Of a stretch of DNA of 64,000 nt, positions 1-12,799 are shown one piece after another (positions within the stretch are counted from its first letter, which is position 1; every line of letters begins with the position of its first letter). A program made the position numbers and the translations under genes. The notes beneath the pieces were generated by a model, which did not search any database, was not told the DNA's origin, and was given only the letters and a program-made list of their open reading frames with translations. The DNA is from Azolla caroliniana (lineage: Eukaryota > Polypodiophyta): assembly GCA_043228905.1 (NCBI GenBank), contig JBHGNT010000007.1:7316001-7380000 (forward strand), written 5' to 3'.

Positions 1-587
1 GAATATTGTAAAATCAGAAAAATAGATTGTGTTCATGGAGAAGTGAAAATACACATTATAAGATGCATGAAATAATAACTCCATGGCACCACGTTCTCCA
101 TTACTATGGTTACAAATTCCTCTGTGGCTAATTTCAGTGCTTTGTTCTGTGGCAGCAAATAGGCGATACATTTTGACAATTATATATACTTTTTCAAACT
201 AAAGTAAAGAAATTGCTGCATTGTATGCCATATTATGCTGAATTTCCATCACGATGGGCAAAGATATAAGAATTTCCTGTTATGCTTCTTATTGGAAGTA
301 CAAATATTTGAAACTCTTAAAAAAAGTTGGAGATGAAAAAGTAGACTCTTTCTACCTTAAGGACAAAGATATATATATACATATATGATATACATATATA
401 TATATACAAAGCCTCAAGGAAAGAGATGAGTTCATGACTCGGAAGTGTGGTTGTTATAGAGCTGCTCACATTCTCTTTAGCTCAGCGCAAAAACCCCTCT
501 GAATTTGCTCCTACACATTTTTGAGCTGTTTTTACATTCTTCGTGGTTTTCCTCACATTTGTTGAAGGGAACTATACAATAGAAGGG

Positions 588-623
<36 letters not shown>

Positions 624-745
624 AATAGCATCATTTTTTCGATGAAGGTCAACTCAATGTTGGATATGTAATGTACAAGGTACAAGATTGGTTATTTTTT
701 ACCAGAATGCAAAGACGAGAGACTTTCACATAAATTGAGGTGATA
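1..745. other. Region downstream of the CRLK-like gene, with microsatellites
   Basis: AT-rich DNA without a convincing coding frame. It probably contains the 3' untranslated region of the minus-strand kinase gene next to it. Simple repeats are visible: an AT/TA-rich stretch around 369-410 and a pure CT tract at 591-621. No other feature is supported. Confidence 0.6.
591..621. repeat. (CT)n microsatellite
   Basis: About 15 uninterrupted CT units, a simple sequence repeat likely to vary in length between individuals. Confidence 0.95.
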
Positions 746-3660
746 TCAGCTTTCCTCCACATGTTCAGATATCATTAGTGTAGTAGCCCTTGCATTGTGG
801 TTCTTCTGCCTTTTGTTTCCCAACTGCAAAAGCTGCTGTGAGATCTCTCTCATTTCTGGCCTATTTTTTGAACTCGGGTTCACACATTTCCTTGCAAGGC
901 TTGCTATAGCTTTAAGCTCTTCTCTATTTACCTCCTTACTGATCCTATCATCCACAATTTCCTCCCAACCCTCCTCACCTTCATCACTTAGCAATGCCTG
1001 CATTGTATTCAAATCAGCCATTTTTCCGGAGAACAAAAATTAACAATCATGAATACTTGTCCTGTTACTACATACATAAATCTTTATAACAGGATAAGAC
1101 CGTCTTTACCAGACCAACATACTTCATAAGGCCTTTCTGTGGATTTCTTGCTGTGATCAGCTCAAACAGCAAAATCCCAAAACTGTATACATCACTTTTG
1201 AGAGTAAACTTGCTTGTGGAGACATATTCAGGATCAACATAACCATATGTTCCCTTTACACCAGAAACAGGGTGTCCAGCTCCAGCTTCTTTAGAGAGGC
1301 CAAAATCAGCAACCTAAAAGAGAGCATTATTGTGCAATCATTAGCTCTCTTCTAAAGTTGGTAAGCTTCAAAAGGTGTACACGTAGTTACATTGGTTTTA
1401 TACATTCTACTTCTCTCGAGTATCCTTCTATTCATACCCTTGCTTTCATGGAAGAATCCAGGAGTATATTAGCAGACTTTATGTCCCGATGTATTATGGG
1501 TGGGGACGCCTGAAAACAGTATATATAGCAAGAGTATTCATCAAATATATATGATCAGGATTTCCTAAACAGCTATGCAAAAAGAATAGAGTTCTGTCTA
1601 TCAACAATCAAATGAATCTTGAAGGAACGCTTTTGCATACCCCCTCATGGAGATATTCAATTCCAACTGCAACATCTTGAGCTATTTGGATCCTCAAGTC
1701 CCAAGATAGTGGTTCGCGATTGCGATCTGAGAAAATTTGTGAGACAAAAACTATCTTTGTGATAAAGAGACTTAAAAAGGTAAGACACATTTTACCATAA
1801 ATTAGTTTTTCAAGGCTCCCATTGCTCATGAACTCATATACTAGTATACGATGACCCTTTTCGGCAGAATAACCAACAAGATTGACCAAATTCCTGTGAT
1901 GCAGTCTTCCTAGTAAAACCACCTAAGAACAAAAGCATTAAATTTTAAGCAGAACACATGATATCAAAAGAAATCACTTTAGAAAGTCTGAAGCATCTAG
2001 AATTGATGTAATTGAAAATACAGAGTGCATGCAAATGCATAGATTTCAATTTGTTCTTCTTCTGTATACATATATGATTTTCAGTGCTCTAATATCTGAA
2101 GAATATGTTTTCATCCTGCACATAATAGAGAGAAGTTTTGGTTCTTATTTAAAGATGGACATTAGATGAATTAAATGTTTGAAGTTATTCATGTGGCAAT
2201 ATCTCTTCATAAGATGACATAACCAACATGCCCCTTAAAATTGTGCCCACAAAAAGGGAGCCAAAAGTCATTTGAGGCAATGTTTTGTGTTAAAGCAAAG
2301 AGTTACAATTAATTGAACCATTTCAAACTTCAATCCTGGCCATGAAATAGGTTTCACATTACATTAACTCCTTTAAATTCAATGTCCGCATCGCATGTAT
2401 ATGTAAACATGGGCATCATTATCCCACATTGATTCATCGCACTTCCATATGCAAAAGCTCGTGCACATACACACATATAAGTAAATCATCAAAAGAAACT
2501 TTACCCACGCATTCAGAGGGTTAATTTTAGTTTCGCTTCAAGCATAAGTGAAGTTTCATCATATTGTTAAACTTTTCTACATTCTGAAGGTTCTACAAAT
2601 TTTTAGGTTTCAATTACATAATCTAGAAAATTAGCGTGATTATCTAAACACATGCCACATCTCTAGCCAAAATGATCAGTATACAAAATGTTTCATCAAC
2701 ATACCTCATTCAGAAATTCTTTCTCGCCTTGCCTAGACTGTGAGGAAAGTACTTTAACTGCAAACATGCCACCCTCTGGCATTACAGCCTTATAAACAGG
2801 GCCGAATTCTCCTTCTCCTAATTTAGTAGTGAAGTTACAAGTCGCTTTCTGAAGTTCTCTGAGAAAAATGAAAGAGACCATATTAAGATAAGTAAAAAGA
2901 AATCACATCACAAACATTTGACAAGAATGGATCTGAAACATAGGTACTTTCTTTAATAATTTAAAGACGGGAACTAACAACTGCTCATCACTAAATTATT
3001 ATGCTTTAATCGTAATATTTCGAAAACAGTAGTTCAGATATGGTGAAAGCAGCAAACTTGAATCCATTTGCACCAGCATTGCATGTTAAAATACAATTTA
3101 TAGCAGTAGACAAACAATGGGTTTCAAGAGCAGTTGTCAAATGGTTTGTTATTAAGAATTGTGTTTTATAATCTGATTATTCTGCGGTTAGTAATAGATA
3201 TTGACTAAGAGGGAACCTAATAATTTCCTTAAAACGTAAAGGGAAATGAAACATTTTTCTACAGTGACATATTAATCACTTTCAAGATTTTTTGAAATAC
3301 GACGATGAAGAATACTTACTTGTAAGGGAAATTGGGGAGCCCTGAGTGAGAAAGGATGCTATTACTAGTCTTTTCTCCCCCTCCAAACCATGCTCTGAAA
3401 GTTCCATTATTCTCCTTTTCCTGAGGAGGTGAGTTAGCACCTATTGTTACATCTGATAACACTGAGGTTGCATCCAACCCATTCACTCGAATAGGAAGCT
3501 GCATGCCTCGCCAGTCAGAGCTAGATTCTTGAATCTGCTTTGGCCTTTTCCGAACTCGAACTCTATAATAGCAAATGAGAATGCAACCTCCAATTACTAG
3601 CCCAATTGTTACGCCGACAGAAATTCCTATTATAAGACCTTTCGACAACGAGTTGGCCAT
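746..3660 (-). CDS. CRLK2: CRLK2-like calcium/calmodulin-regulated receptor-like kinase
   Basis: Membrane-anchored Ser/Thr kinase of the CRLK family, which in Arabidopsis links calcium/calmodulin to stress signalling upstream of a MAP-kinase cascade (family knowledge). Predicted coding exons, in transcript order on the minus strand: 3660-3320, 2858-2705, 1922-1796, 1726-1641, 1509-1438, 1313-1110, 997-746. They join in frame to 411 aa, near the usual 430-440. Residues 8-31 form one hydrophobic helix followed by a basic RVRVRKRPK stretch, with almost no extracellular part. The kinase domain starts near residue 115: glycine loop GEGEFG (128-133), ATP-binding lysine in AVK (K149), HRD loop [10 protein letters not shown] (D245, an RD kinase), DFG at 263-265, and [10 protein letters not shown]. 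All catalytic residues are present, so it should be active. The motif [13 protein letters not shown] and the exon layout favour CRLK2 over CRLK1. The last acceptor (TGCAG before 997) lacks a strong pyrimidine tract but gives the only in-frame join and the family spacing. The calmodulin-binding tail cannot be verified by eye. Confidence 0.9.
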
Positions 3661-6600
3661 TCCTCAGCCCTTAACTAAATCACTCTTGTGTAGAGATACA
3701 TACATTCCTGTTCAAGTTCAACAAATCAAACAAATGTATTAAACCTTGTAAATCTGTCTTGAACAAATCATCTTAACTGACATTGAATGTTAATAAATTA
3801 ATTAAGAACTGGGTGGAAATTTTTGTTTCTGTACATACGACTGAGAAAAGATTCTTCCATACATAACACAAAATCAACTTGCTAAACTATATGATATTTG
3901 ATCATGTTTATCTTATTACGCTTTAACTAAGCTTTGCAGTTCATATAAAATGAAATTAGAGAAATAATTTTCATTTCCATATGTGATTTCTAATTTCTAG
4001 GCGATACCAGTTTTTGAGTGGGATGAAAAGCTTGGATCCACACCAAAGTTTGATCAATAACCATAACAGATTTTTGGTTTTAAAATATAGTGATCAATAA
4101 AATATATCAATAAAATATAGTGATCAGTAAATATCACTATATTTTAAAACCAAAAATCTCATATAAATATATTGATGACATTGATATATATAAATAAACA
4201 TTTACATGGAGTGAGTAGTCATAATTTAAAGGGCAATAACGTACAAGGAACATCCACAAATGGTTAACCTTATAAATGAAAACAAATTCTTCGCTTAACT
4301 TTATAATTTTCTCAGCAATATGAATCAGAAAAATTAATTTGATTTTTTACCAATTTCAATGATGATGTAGAACAAACGAAAATCCACAAACGAAAATCCA
4401 AGTATGTGAAAGCAAAAGGTAGAAATTCAGACGTTTGTTAAATGCAACATAAGGATTCTTGATTCTATAGTTTCACCACACTATAAAGAAGAGAAACTTG
4501 TAGGAAACAAGGATTCTATCAGTAAGATCTTCTATTCACTTTGTATAGCCTAGAGAAGATCAAAATCAGCTCTAGAAATTACTACAGTTAGTTAAATTAA
4601 CACAGATGAGGAGATAAGGAAGCAAAAATCAAAGTGGCAAAGTAATATTGGGCAAAAAAGTAATCAAACAGTTTCCACACAATTATAATTTGAGATGAGA
4701 ATCACATGCTTTAGAACCAGTAAGCTAAATGTGTTCAAGAAACAAACAAACCATACATATGATATAGCATGATAAAGCTTCCACTTGGAGTCGTTATTGA
4801 AAAGATAAACAAAAAATGCATAGGGCATTCAGTATTCCAGACAAAGTCATGTGGTGCAGAACATCTTCTGTAATAAAACCTCCAGTTGGATTCCTTACAT
4901 ATTAGGCATGGTTACATAAAAAATTATAAAGACAAAGTGTAGCAAAGATTCCAGTTTGCTATTTTCCCTCTTTATGCTTGCATATAAATCATATTAGAAG
5001 AATTGAAATCATTTAGGAATACAACGATGATATTTTGCACCTATAATATTTGTTATCATTATCTTTTTTTTTGGATATATCTATCACCAAGTCCACTAAT
5101 GAGACAACAATCCTAAGCTTCTGTATATCTCTAATAAAACCTCCACTTGGATTCCTTGCATGTTAGGCATGGTTACATAAAAAATTATTGATGCAAGCTA
5201 AAGACGAAGTGTAGCAAAGCTCCCACTTCGCTATTTGCCCTCTTTGTGCTTGCATATAAATCATATTAATTGACATCACTTAGGAATACAAAGATGATAT
5301 TGTGCACCTATCGTATTTGTTATCATTATTAATTTTTTGGATATATCTATCACCAAGTCCACTAATAAGACAACAATCCCAAGTTTCTGTAGATCTCCCA
5401 CAACATTCATCAACTGAACTTGATTGCATATGAGAGTCAACCAATGTAAAACTTCCTTCAATACTGGAACATGATTGCAGAAATGTAGAGTTGACAAAGG
5501 TCTGAAATTAAAGGATTGGAAGGTATCACGTGAATGATTATGCAATCTATTTGACACAGACACACATGGTTTGGAAAGAAACATTTGCTTTAGTATGCAC
5601 ATAAGAAAATATTCAACCATGATAAGGACAGAGAAAGTACTTCTAAGGCAGTTATTGCACATCTATAAATGGTGTATAATGTTTCCTCATCAGCTATAAT
5701 GGAAAAGCGATGAATTCTAGCTTGGGGTACCAGATCTTATAGGTTTTTAAGATCTCATGCACCCATTCATAGTACTAATGTTGTAAATCTAACAAACTGC
5801 AAATGAATTATGTGCACGTATTGCAAGAGCAAAAAGAACCCCCCTCCACCCCCCAAATCACATTTTTAGAGCTACTACTGTGTCAATTTTCCAAACAGCC
5901 CAAATGTCATCATTTCAAAAGGTGTTAAATTCTCTAGAAAGGCCTTAACTCTGAGGTGGATAAGGCCAGATGTGTATGGTTGTCACAATAATTGGTTGGG
6001 TATATTTTAAATTTTCATTGTTATGGGAAATATCATTGCAAGTATTGATCTTCCACAAGGAATTCATAGTAATCACGAGTCATCACTCCAACTGACTAGT
6101 CATTTGAAATTTCATCAGAATTGACATAGATCATTGTCACCATTGAACTAAATATTATTCATTGATTCATAACACTTTTGGCAGATAATTGTAGCTTACC
6201 ACATATCGCCTTGCTAAAACCTTGTTTAACCCTGTGCTGGATAGATGCCCAGCAAAATCTTGCTTAAAGAAATCATAGCCAAAATCCTCCATCAGAATAT
6301 AATGAAATTCATAGCCAAAATCTTGACTCAAATCATTGCCGAAACTTGCATCCAATTATAACCGCATCTTGCATCAAATTATAGAAATCACTTGCACCAA
6401 ATCATAGTCACAGATCTTGCATCAAATTCTGCAATTTTCAGCTACCACAGCTTGCTTGAATGAAGCTTTCTTGAAAAACCAAAACAGAACCTTTTTTCTG
6501 TGAAATGAGAAGCTATTTTAAGCTAGAAAAGCGTTCGAGCCCCCCAGCCCAAAACGGTACCGTGGAGCGATTAAAATCATCCAATGGAGGAAGGATAGAA

Positions 6601-8556
6601 ACACAGTGAGGAAAGTCAAAAGTTCTGTGGCAAGACAAAGAAGAAAAGAAGTGAAGGAAATTGTGAAGTATAAAAAGGTTAAGACAACTATTGGATAGAG
6701 ATTGGCAGAGAGAAAAGCTTCGATTTTGTCAGATTAGGCTCTGGGGTTCAAAATCCAGAAATGGGTCAATGGCAGAATGATGGAAGAACAATTTGGATGA
6801 ATGAGGGGTCACATCAAGCTCAAAGAAAAAGGAGGAGGAGAAGAAGAAAGCAGGAAAGCGTTAAGGAAATTTAGAGAATGTATTCACACATGCCATGTTC
6901 CTTTGGATCCTTCAAGACCCCCACCTCCTTACCACAGGCATGCACGATTCGTCGATCCAATCTATGTGTATACGTGTAACGTATCAGTATGTATATATCC
7001 AAGGCATTTCCATATCTTGGTAGCCTTGCTCTTAATCGAGTTCTCCCAACTGTCGTGCTCTGGTCTGAATCAAGTTCTCCCAACTGCCGTGCTCTGGTCT
7101 GAAATCGAGTTTCTCCCACCCAATATCATGATGTTGTTGTATGTCCTCTAATCTGTCGATTTAGAAGTGCCGAAATCAAAGCAACGACTTTATCCGAATG
7201 ACTTTGTTCCAACTGAATGCTGCTTCGAAGCACGCCCGTCTTGATGTGTTGGCTTTTCGTTGGCCCTGCAAGAAAGGTACGCAACATAGTTGTTGTTCTA
7301 GCCAATTTGTATCGAGATGTTGTGAGCACTCTAGACTCTCAATATGTTGTGGGCCATCTAGAGTCTCGAGAAACAAGGCCTATTGCACTAGTCTTTCCTT
7401 GGCTCATTGAATGCCTAGGCACAAAGCCATGTCCATGGTTGATGGGGTATGTTCTCGTTGATCGTAAGAAAGGTCTATCTTGAATCTTTTGTGATCCTAA
7501 GATCTCATTTAGACCAAACACCTAGATGGAATTCCATGCCAATGTAGTGGGTTTCTGCTGGACAACTCCTTGTTCCACCATTGAGGTTAAACAAAATCAT
7601 TTTCAACAATCAAGCAAGGATAGATAGTCCCACATGTAGGGAGCCCCAAATTGACCTAAATAATAGGCATAGCTTTCCATTGTGAGCATTATGTATTTAA
7701 CCATTTTCTTTTTAAATATGTTTAGTCAAGCGACAATATCAATCCCCACCTAAGATAACGATTGACTCACTACACTTAAGGGTTGAGGTAGCCCATGAAA
7801 GATCTTCAACTCTAGGTGATCTTATTTTAATGAAAATGCAAAGCATGGTTCACTTCTTGTTGAGGAATTATCGTCCTTCCCTTCTACAACCACAAAAATG
7901 TTGAGTTTGGGTTATATTTAAGCTTATGTCTAATGACTCATGAGTCCTCTTTGTACTTAAAGCGCACTTATGTGTTGGACATCAAATATTTGCTATAGTA
8001 CAAACAATGTAAAAATTGTACTTTAATATCTCATTTATAGTTAAGCAAATATCATATGTGCACAAAAGTAGCATGTTTAATGCATTCAAAACTCATGTTC
8101 CCTAAATTTGTAATGTTTTTTATATTAGGTTGAAGAAGACTGGTTTGACGATTGTACATTATTGGCCCCCAGATGTGAAGTTGCGCAAAGAGTAGGTGTA
8201 GTGATAACATAATCAACATCCATTTATCAAATTATGAGAACTAAAAGTATGAGATGATGAAGCATGTTGTGGGTGATACTTAAGAATAAATTCTTGAACC
8301 TTTGAGCACGAGTTGTGTGGTTAATATAATTGCATAATCCTATAGCGAGTGTGGTAACCACATCTATATTGTAATTTCATATATCATCTCATCATATAGG
8401 TTGGGCTAGCTACCAAATTCCTATTTTTGTGATAGTCATTTCATGCTTTTTGGGGTAAAACTTAAAGACTACTTTCTTTACCACTCATTTGGAATCTAAA
8501 CAAGCAATCGAATCTCTAAGAAACTCATTAACATAAAGCAACATTTTGTTGGCCAC
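3661..8556. other. Upstream region of the CRLK-like gene and unassigned repeats
   Basis: Mostly AT-rich non-coding DNA that should hold the promoter, the 5' untranslated exon(s) and possibly a 5'-UTR intron of the minus-strand kinase gene. No transcription start can be fixed. It contains a diverged tandem duplication (4872-5393, listed separately), degenerate CATAGCCAAAATC / CTTGCATCAAATT repeats at 6240-6430, and a short tandem duplication of about 37 bp at 7037-7110 (GTTCTCCCAACTG unit). From 7190 to 8550 there is old low-copy or repeat-derived sequence with no recognisable protein. Open frames in 6801-7521 overlap each other on both strands and look like chance. Confidence 0.5.
4872..5393. 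repeat. Tandem duplication, two copies of about 261 bp
   Basis: Copy 1 begins at 4872 and copy 2 at 5133, both with AATAAAACCTCCA(G/C)TTGGAT. Both continue through TTAGGCATGGTTACATAAAAAATT, the TTTGCCCTCTTTGTGCTTGC-like block, TTTAGGAATACAA, and end in TGGATATATCTATCACCAAG. The copies differ by scattered substitutions and a small indel near 5185, so the duplication is old. It lies about 1.2 kb upstream of the kinase start codon. Confidence 0.9.
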
Positions 8557-10575
8557 CATGTAGTACTCATTGGCATGTTGGATGTTAGATAAAGATTGCA
8601 TAAAAAATATTAAGGCAATGGTGAGAGGGTTCCTTTGGTCGGGTAGAGACCATGAGACGACGTCAGCTAAAGTGGCCTGGAGTTGTTTGATCAAGGCAAA
8701 AAATCAAGGTGGACTTGGAATGGTGGATCCGGTTCACCAAAGTAAGGCTTTACTCGGTAAGCTCGTGGTGCGAAGTCTCCAACCTGGACCAGAATTGTGG
8801 AAGTTGCTTCTTAGGGATAGGGCTGAACTCTGGTGTCCTAGGAATGGCGGCCCTTGGAAGGCAAAGAAGTGGTGGTTGTTTAGTCTAGACCTAAAGTTAA
8901 AAGAACCGACTAGCATGGAGGATAGGGTGGCCCGCACCATAATGAGGGCCTGGTCAAGTTTAAGAGAGGGGTTGGTCTTAATGCAGCCAAAAACGATGGA
9001 GGAATAGCTCCGTCAACCACTGTTTTGGAACCCTAGGATTAGAAGCGATGACGGTATGATGCTTGGCCAGAAAAATACTTGCCATGGGGACAAATGGTAG
9101 GGTACAATGTTAGTTCAGTAAGAGACTGGGAGGTTTTCAAAAGGAAAAGAAGGGAGGGTCTAGTTGGTAGTACTAGGTTTACTAGCAGGCTGGAAAAGGT
9201 GACCCGTTTGATAGATAAGGTTGTTGATGGTCTAACTAGGCTGAATGAAGAAAAGGGGGTCTGGTTTGGGTGGTTTGTAGGTGATGGCGATGCACAAATT
9301 ATCCGGGGCAGGTGCCCCTCTAATGAGTATCGTTTGTGGGGCAACCTAAGTGCTTTGGCAGACAATGGCTAGTGGTTGGCAATGCGGGCGGCAGTGTTGG
9401 AAGGTAAGAAGTGGCAAGTAAACCCAGACCCAGGGAAGCTGGAATCTAATTATAAGGTTTGGATAGTTGACAACAAGCCCGTATGTGAGTTGGATTGGGA
9501 CCCACTAGAGGTGTGGTGGCAGAAACCGGGAATAGACAAAGTGGAACGGTTTTTCGAGGACACTACTAAGTTAGGAAGGAAAATCATTGGCTCCAAATAT
9601 ATGGGTGCTACTCTAACTCGCAATAGTTGGAAGGATAAAGGCATTTCTGACAACTTGTTGAAGTTGTTTTGGAGGAGACTATGGGCGTTTGATATGCCAA
9701 AAAAAATAAAGCTTTGGTTATGGCTTCTTAGTCATAAAGCGGTACCAATGGGGGAGTGGCTTAGGTGTCATGCTGGTGAGGTTGGTTGTAAGATATGTGG
9801 ACACCCTTTGGAATCAATTTCTCACTATTTTTGGAATTGCGAACAGGCTATTAACATTTGGGGTAGAAGTCTCAGGATAGTGGCAGCATGCGGCGTGAAT
9901 GGGAGAGTGGTATGGGGGTTCGTACAGGGGCTGAAGTTAACAGGGGAAGGCTAGGTTGAATAGTTAAACCCCCATGGTCATGGATTTATAGTGCAGGGTG
10001 GCAAGGTGTTTCAATGTGCTGGAGTTCAACTTGGCACTAACTCAGAAATTTTTGAAGAGATATGGATGATGGTGGCTTGTTTATCGGTCTAGCACATTTG
10101 GACCAGGCGTTGTAAGTTTGTTTTTCAACAACAAAAGATCCCTAGTGGTGAGGTGTTGTTAAATATCTGGTTCAAGCTAATATCTTGGTTGTAGGGACGG
10201 TACGACTCGATTCAGGAGGAATCTGATGCAGTTGAAAGAGCTCGGTCAAAGTTCCTGTTGAAATGGGGTAGTTCTCCTATGGTGGGCAGGTCATCATTAG
10301 GGCCTGAATGGAACTACCAAGCACCACGATGGTTGTTTCCCCCAATGGCTTCCATTAGTGCCCAGGTGTTGTAACTATGTATAAATATGGTACAAATTAC
10401 TAGGTTATAGGAGTTGTGGATACTTTTGTAGTAAATGAGGTAGGGACTATGTCCACTTTGGTGGGAAGGCCAAAGTGAGGGTTGCTGAATTTTTGGTGGT
10501 CTATGATGTAATTGTTTGCTAACTAATTGCGAAGTAGTGTTTTTCTTGGAAAAAAAGAAGAAGAAGAGAGGGTCC
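8557..10575 (+). mobile_element. 5'-truncated LINE (L1-type) retrotransposon, 3' part
   Basis: The reading frame 8570-9007 carries the conserved stretch after plant LINE reverse transcriptase (FLWSGRDHE, KVAW, GGLGMVDP, KALLGKL). A second frame, 9376-9954, carries the terminal zf-RVT module: LWAFDMPKKIKLWLWLL, then CKICGHPLESISHYFWNC with the CxxC...H...C metal ligands. Frames 9079-9372 and 9376-9954 are split by stops, and the homology starts abruptly near 8557, so endonuclease and most of the reverse transcriptase are absent. The 3' end runs into an A-rich tail (GGAAAAAAAGAAGAAGAAG) near 10540-10570. The copy is dead, 5'-truncated and typical of abortive target-primed reverse transcription. 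Target-site duplications were not identified. Confidence 0.88.
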
Positions 10576-11418
10576 TAGACCACTTGACCACCCATAGCTA
10601 ATGTTAGAGACAAATCATAAAATTTGATTGCCTTTTTTAGCACATTTCCATTATTGCAAGCATCAAATACTTGATTTCAATGGTTCTTTTACAAATATAA
10701 CATGGTCATTCCTCTCACAAATCCCATATATTTTGTCTCCTTTTGGAAGATTTCATATGTATATTATAACTAGTGAGCAACCCACATCTTCTTGTGGTTT
10801 ATTGGGAAGAACGTGTGTATTTAAAGAATGCTACATGATAGGTAATGTATAAACTCTTTCAATTAAGCACAAAAACATCTTTGTCTCACACTCAAGCTTT
10901 TACTATCTATCTTTCATACATAAATATCTCCCTGTCTTTGTTTATCACAGACATGCAAGCATGACTTATATGTCTTACTTTTATTTTACCAGAAGCCATG
11001 GGTGATACCCATTTACTTCCTATTTCTTTAGACGACCTTGGGAATGTGTGTTGTTGCATAAATTTACAGATATGCTATCACGATGTAGTATGTGCAAAGA
11101 TAGAAAAGTGTGGACAACTCAAGTTTAAGTAGTAGTCCAATCTATTGATTTCTACTAACCTCAAAACTTTGGATGGACGATATGGACTTCCTACCTTTTT
11201 CCTCTTTTCATTTTATTTCTATGCGATTGAGACTATTTATTTATCACAATGATTATGTGGGGAATAATCATTGGGATTTGGGTTAAAGTAAGCACTAGAA
11301 GAATAGTGAAATAATTTAAGAAACACAAGAACGTAGCTCAAATGGTATGACGCAAACGTACCATTCGTGCATTCGTATTCGTGAACATTTTGATCATTCG
11401 AGTATGAAAAACACCATT

Positions 11419-11438
11419 GAAGTATGGTAAATACCATA
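11419..11438. repeat. Short perfect inverted repeat
   Basis: AGTATGGTA, a 2-base loop AA, then TACCATACT: nine perfectly paired bases. It could be a hairpin, a dyad binding site, or chance in AT-rich DNA. Confidence 0.7.
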
Positions 11439-12220
11439 CTTTTGCACTCATTATTGATTATAAGGTAATTTTTTTTAGGGTAAGAAAGTTAAGGTAAAAA
11501 GTGTAAAAAAAACAAGAATGTTTTAATAGCATACGCATTCGTTTGCAAATGTATGAAAACGAATGTTTGGGCTAACGAACACGAATATTACATACTATAA
11601 TTGGAGCAATATGTTAAGTGTTCAAAACTTACGAAAGGAGATGAAGGATAAAATATAAGCTACAATTCCTAAGTAGCTACAATAAAGTAATAGTAAATGC
11701 TTGAACACGTTCTTGCCTAAACTAGGCACCCATGCAAGGATATGGATAAGTCATGTGAAAAAGATATTACAATTTTTATCCCACGAGAGAGCCCGTGAAA
11801 GATATATAGTGAGCAAGAGCGCTAGCTGATAGCTAGTTGATTGTTAGGTTCGAGCATTCGCATATGCAAGGTTTCACGAATTTTTGTTTAACTTGGGTTG
11901 TAGATCAAGAGGGCACGTTGTCGAGGAAATCCTCACGTCTTTGTGAAATGAAGCGGGACTATCAAGGTCCTAGACCAAAAGGATTCGACGTTTATACTAG
12001 CGTAAATGAGAAAGTATTTAAGATAGACATAGAGAGATTGAAAGACGGAGATTCCAATTCTGAAACAGATTGAGAGAGAGAGAGAGATAGAACCCTTGAC
12101 TTCAATTTTTTAGAGACAAGATATATCACCAATAAGGTAACTAAATTTTTTATTTTTTTTCTTTGATTCAACACATAGCTTTCCCTTGGCTTTTTTCCTC
12201 CACTCTTTTATAGATGCCCC

Positions 12221-12324
12221 CATGCATATGATGCATGTCAGGGTGCAAAACATGCATGTAATGCATGAAATGCATGCGATGCATGTTTCCCACTTGGCGC
12301 TCATGCATTATATATGATGCATGA
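12221..12324. repeat. Cluster of CATGCA / TGCATG motifs
   Basis: About eight copies of the ATGCAT core occur in about 100 bp, several as CATGCATG. This is the RY element bound by plant B3 factors (ABI3/FUS3 family knowledge). No gene starts nearby, so a simple degenerate minisatellite is as likely as a regulatory site. Confidence 0.6.
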
Positions 12325-12618
12325 TGTCCATGTCACTCATCAAAACGCTCATGTATAAGAATTTACATGTGAAGAATATAATGGAAAATACAACTTTTTA
12401 AGAAATGACTTGGCTTAGTGATAAGTCAATTGTGTTATATAAGATTGTCCCTCCTTGTCGGGGGAGTCGGCCGAAAAGCCGAAACGAGAGTCAGTTGGCC
12501 AAAATCGGTCAGGAAGCCAAAACAAGAGCCGGTTGGCCGAAATCGACCAAAAAGTCGAAATGGGATTCAGTCAAATAGAAGTTCAAATGAATACACACAT
12601 ACATATATATACATAGTC

Positions 12619-12630
<12 letters not shown>

Positions 12631-12662
<32 letters not shown>
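12631..12662. repeat. (GT)n microsatellite next to (AT)n
   Basis: About 16 GT units directly after ATATATATAT, followed by GAGTGAGT. Confidence 0.95.
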
Positions 12663-12665
<3 letters not shown>

Positions 12666-12799
12666 TGAGTGATAAGTTAGTATATATAGAGAGAGAGAGT
12701 CGTATTAGTTGCATTTATATGTGGGATAACTCATTGAGAAAAAAAGCAGTGAGAGAAATGCGAAAGTGAACTCTTCTCGGTTTTCTCCTTTCCACATGA

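Larger units (their letters stand above)
10576..12799. other. Intergenic repeat-rich DNA without a recognised gene
   Basis: AT-rich sequence with no protein homology I can name. Visible structure: a perfect short palindrome at 11419-11438, a cluster of CATGCA/TGCATG motifs at 12221-12324, a GA run near 12072-12086, imperfect CCGAAA-rich repeats (GGCCGAAAnnnGAAA-like) at 12468-12560, and a TA/GT microsatellite near 12600-12662. The open frame 11837-12073 (78 codons) is polar, has no family features and is probably chance. Confidence 0.5.

Noticed and set aside
6801-7521. Several overlapping open frames on both strands (up to 116 codons)
   Set aside because: They overlap each other in antisense, have no domain or splice context, and sit in repeat-like DNA.
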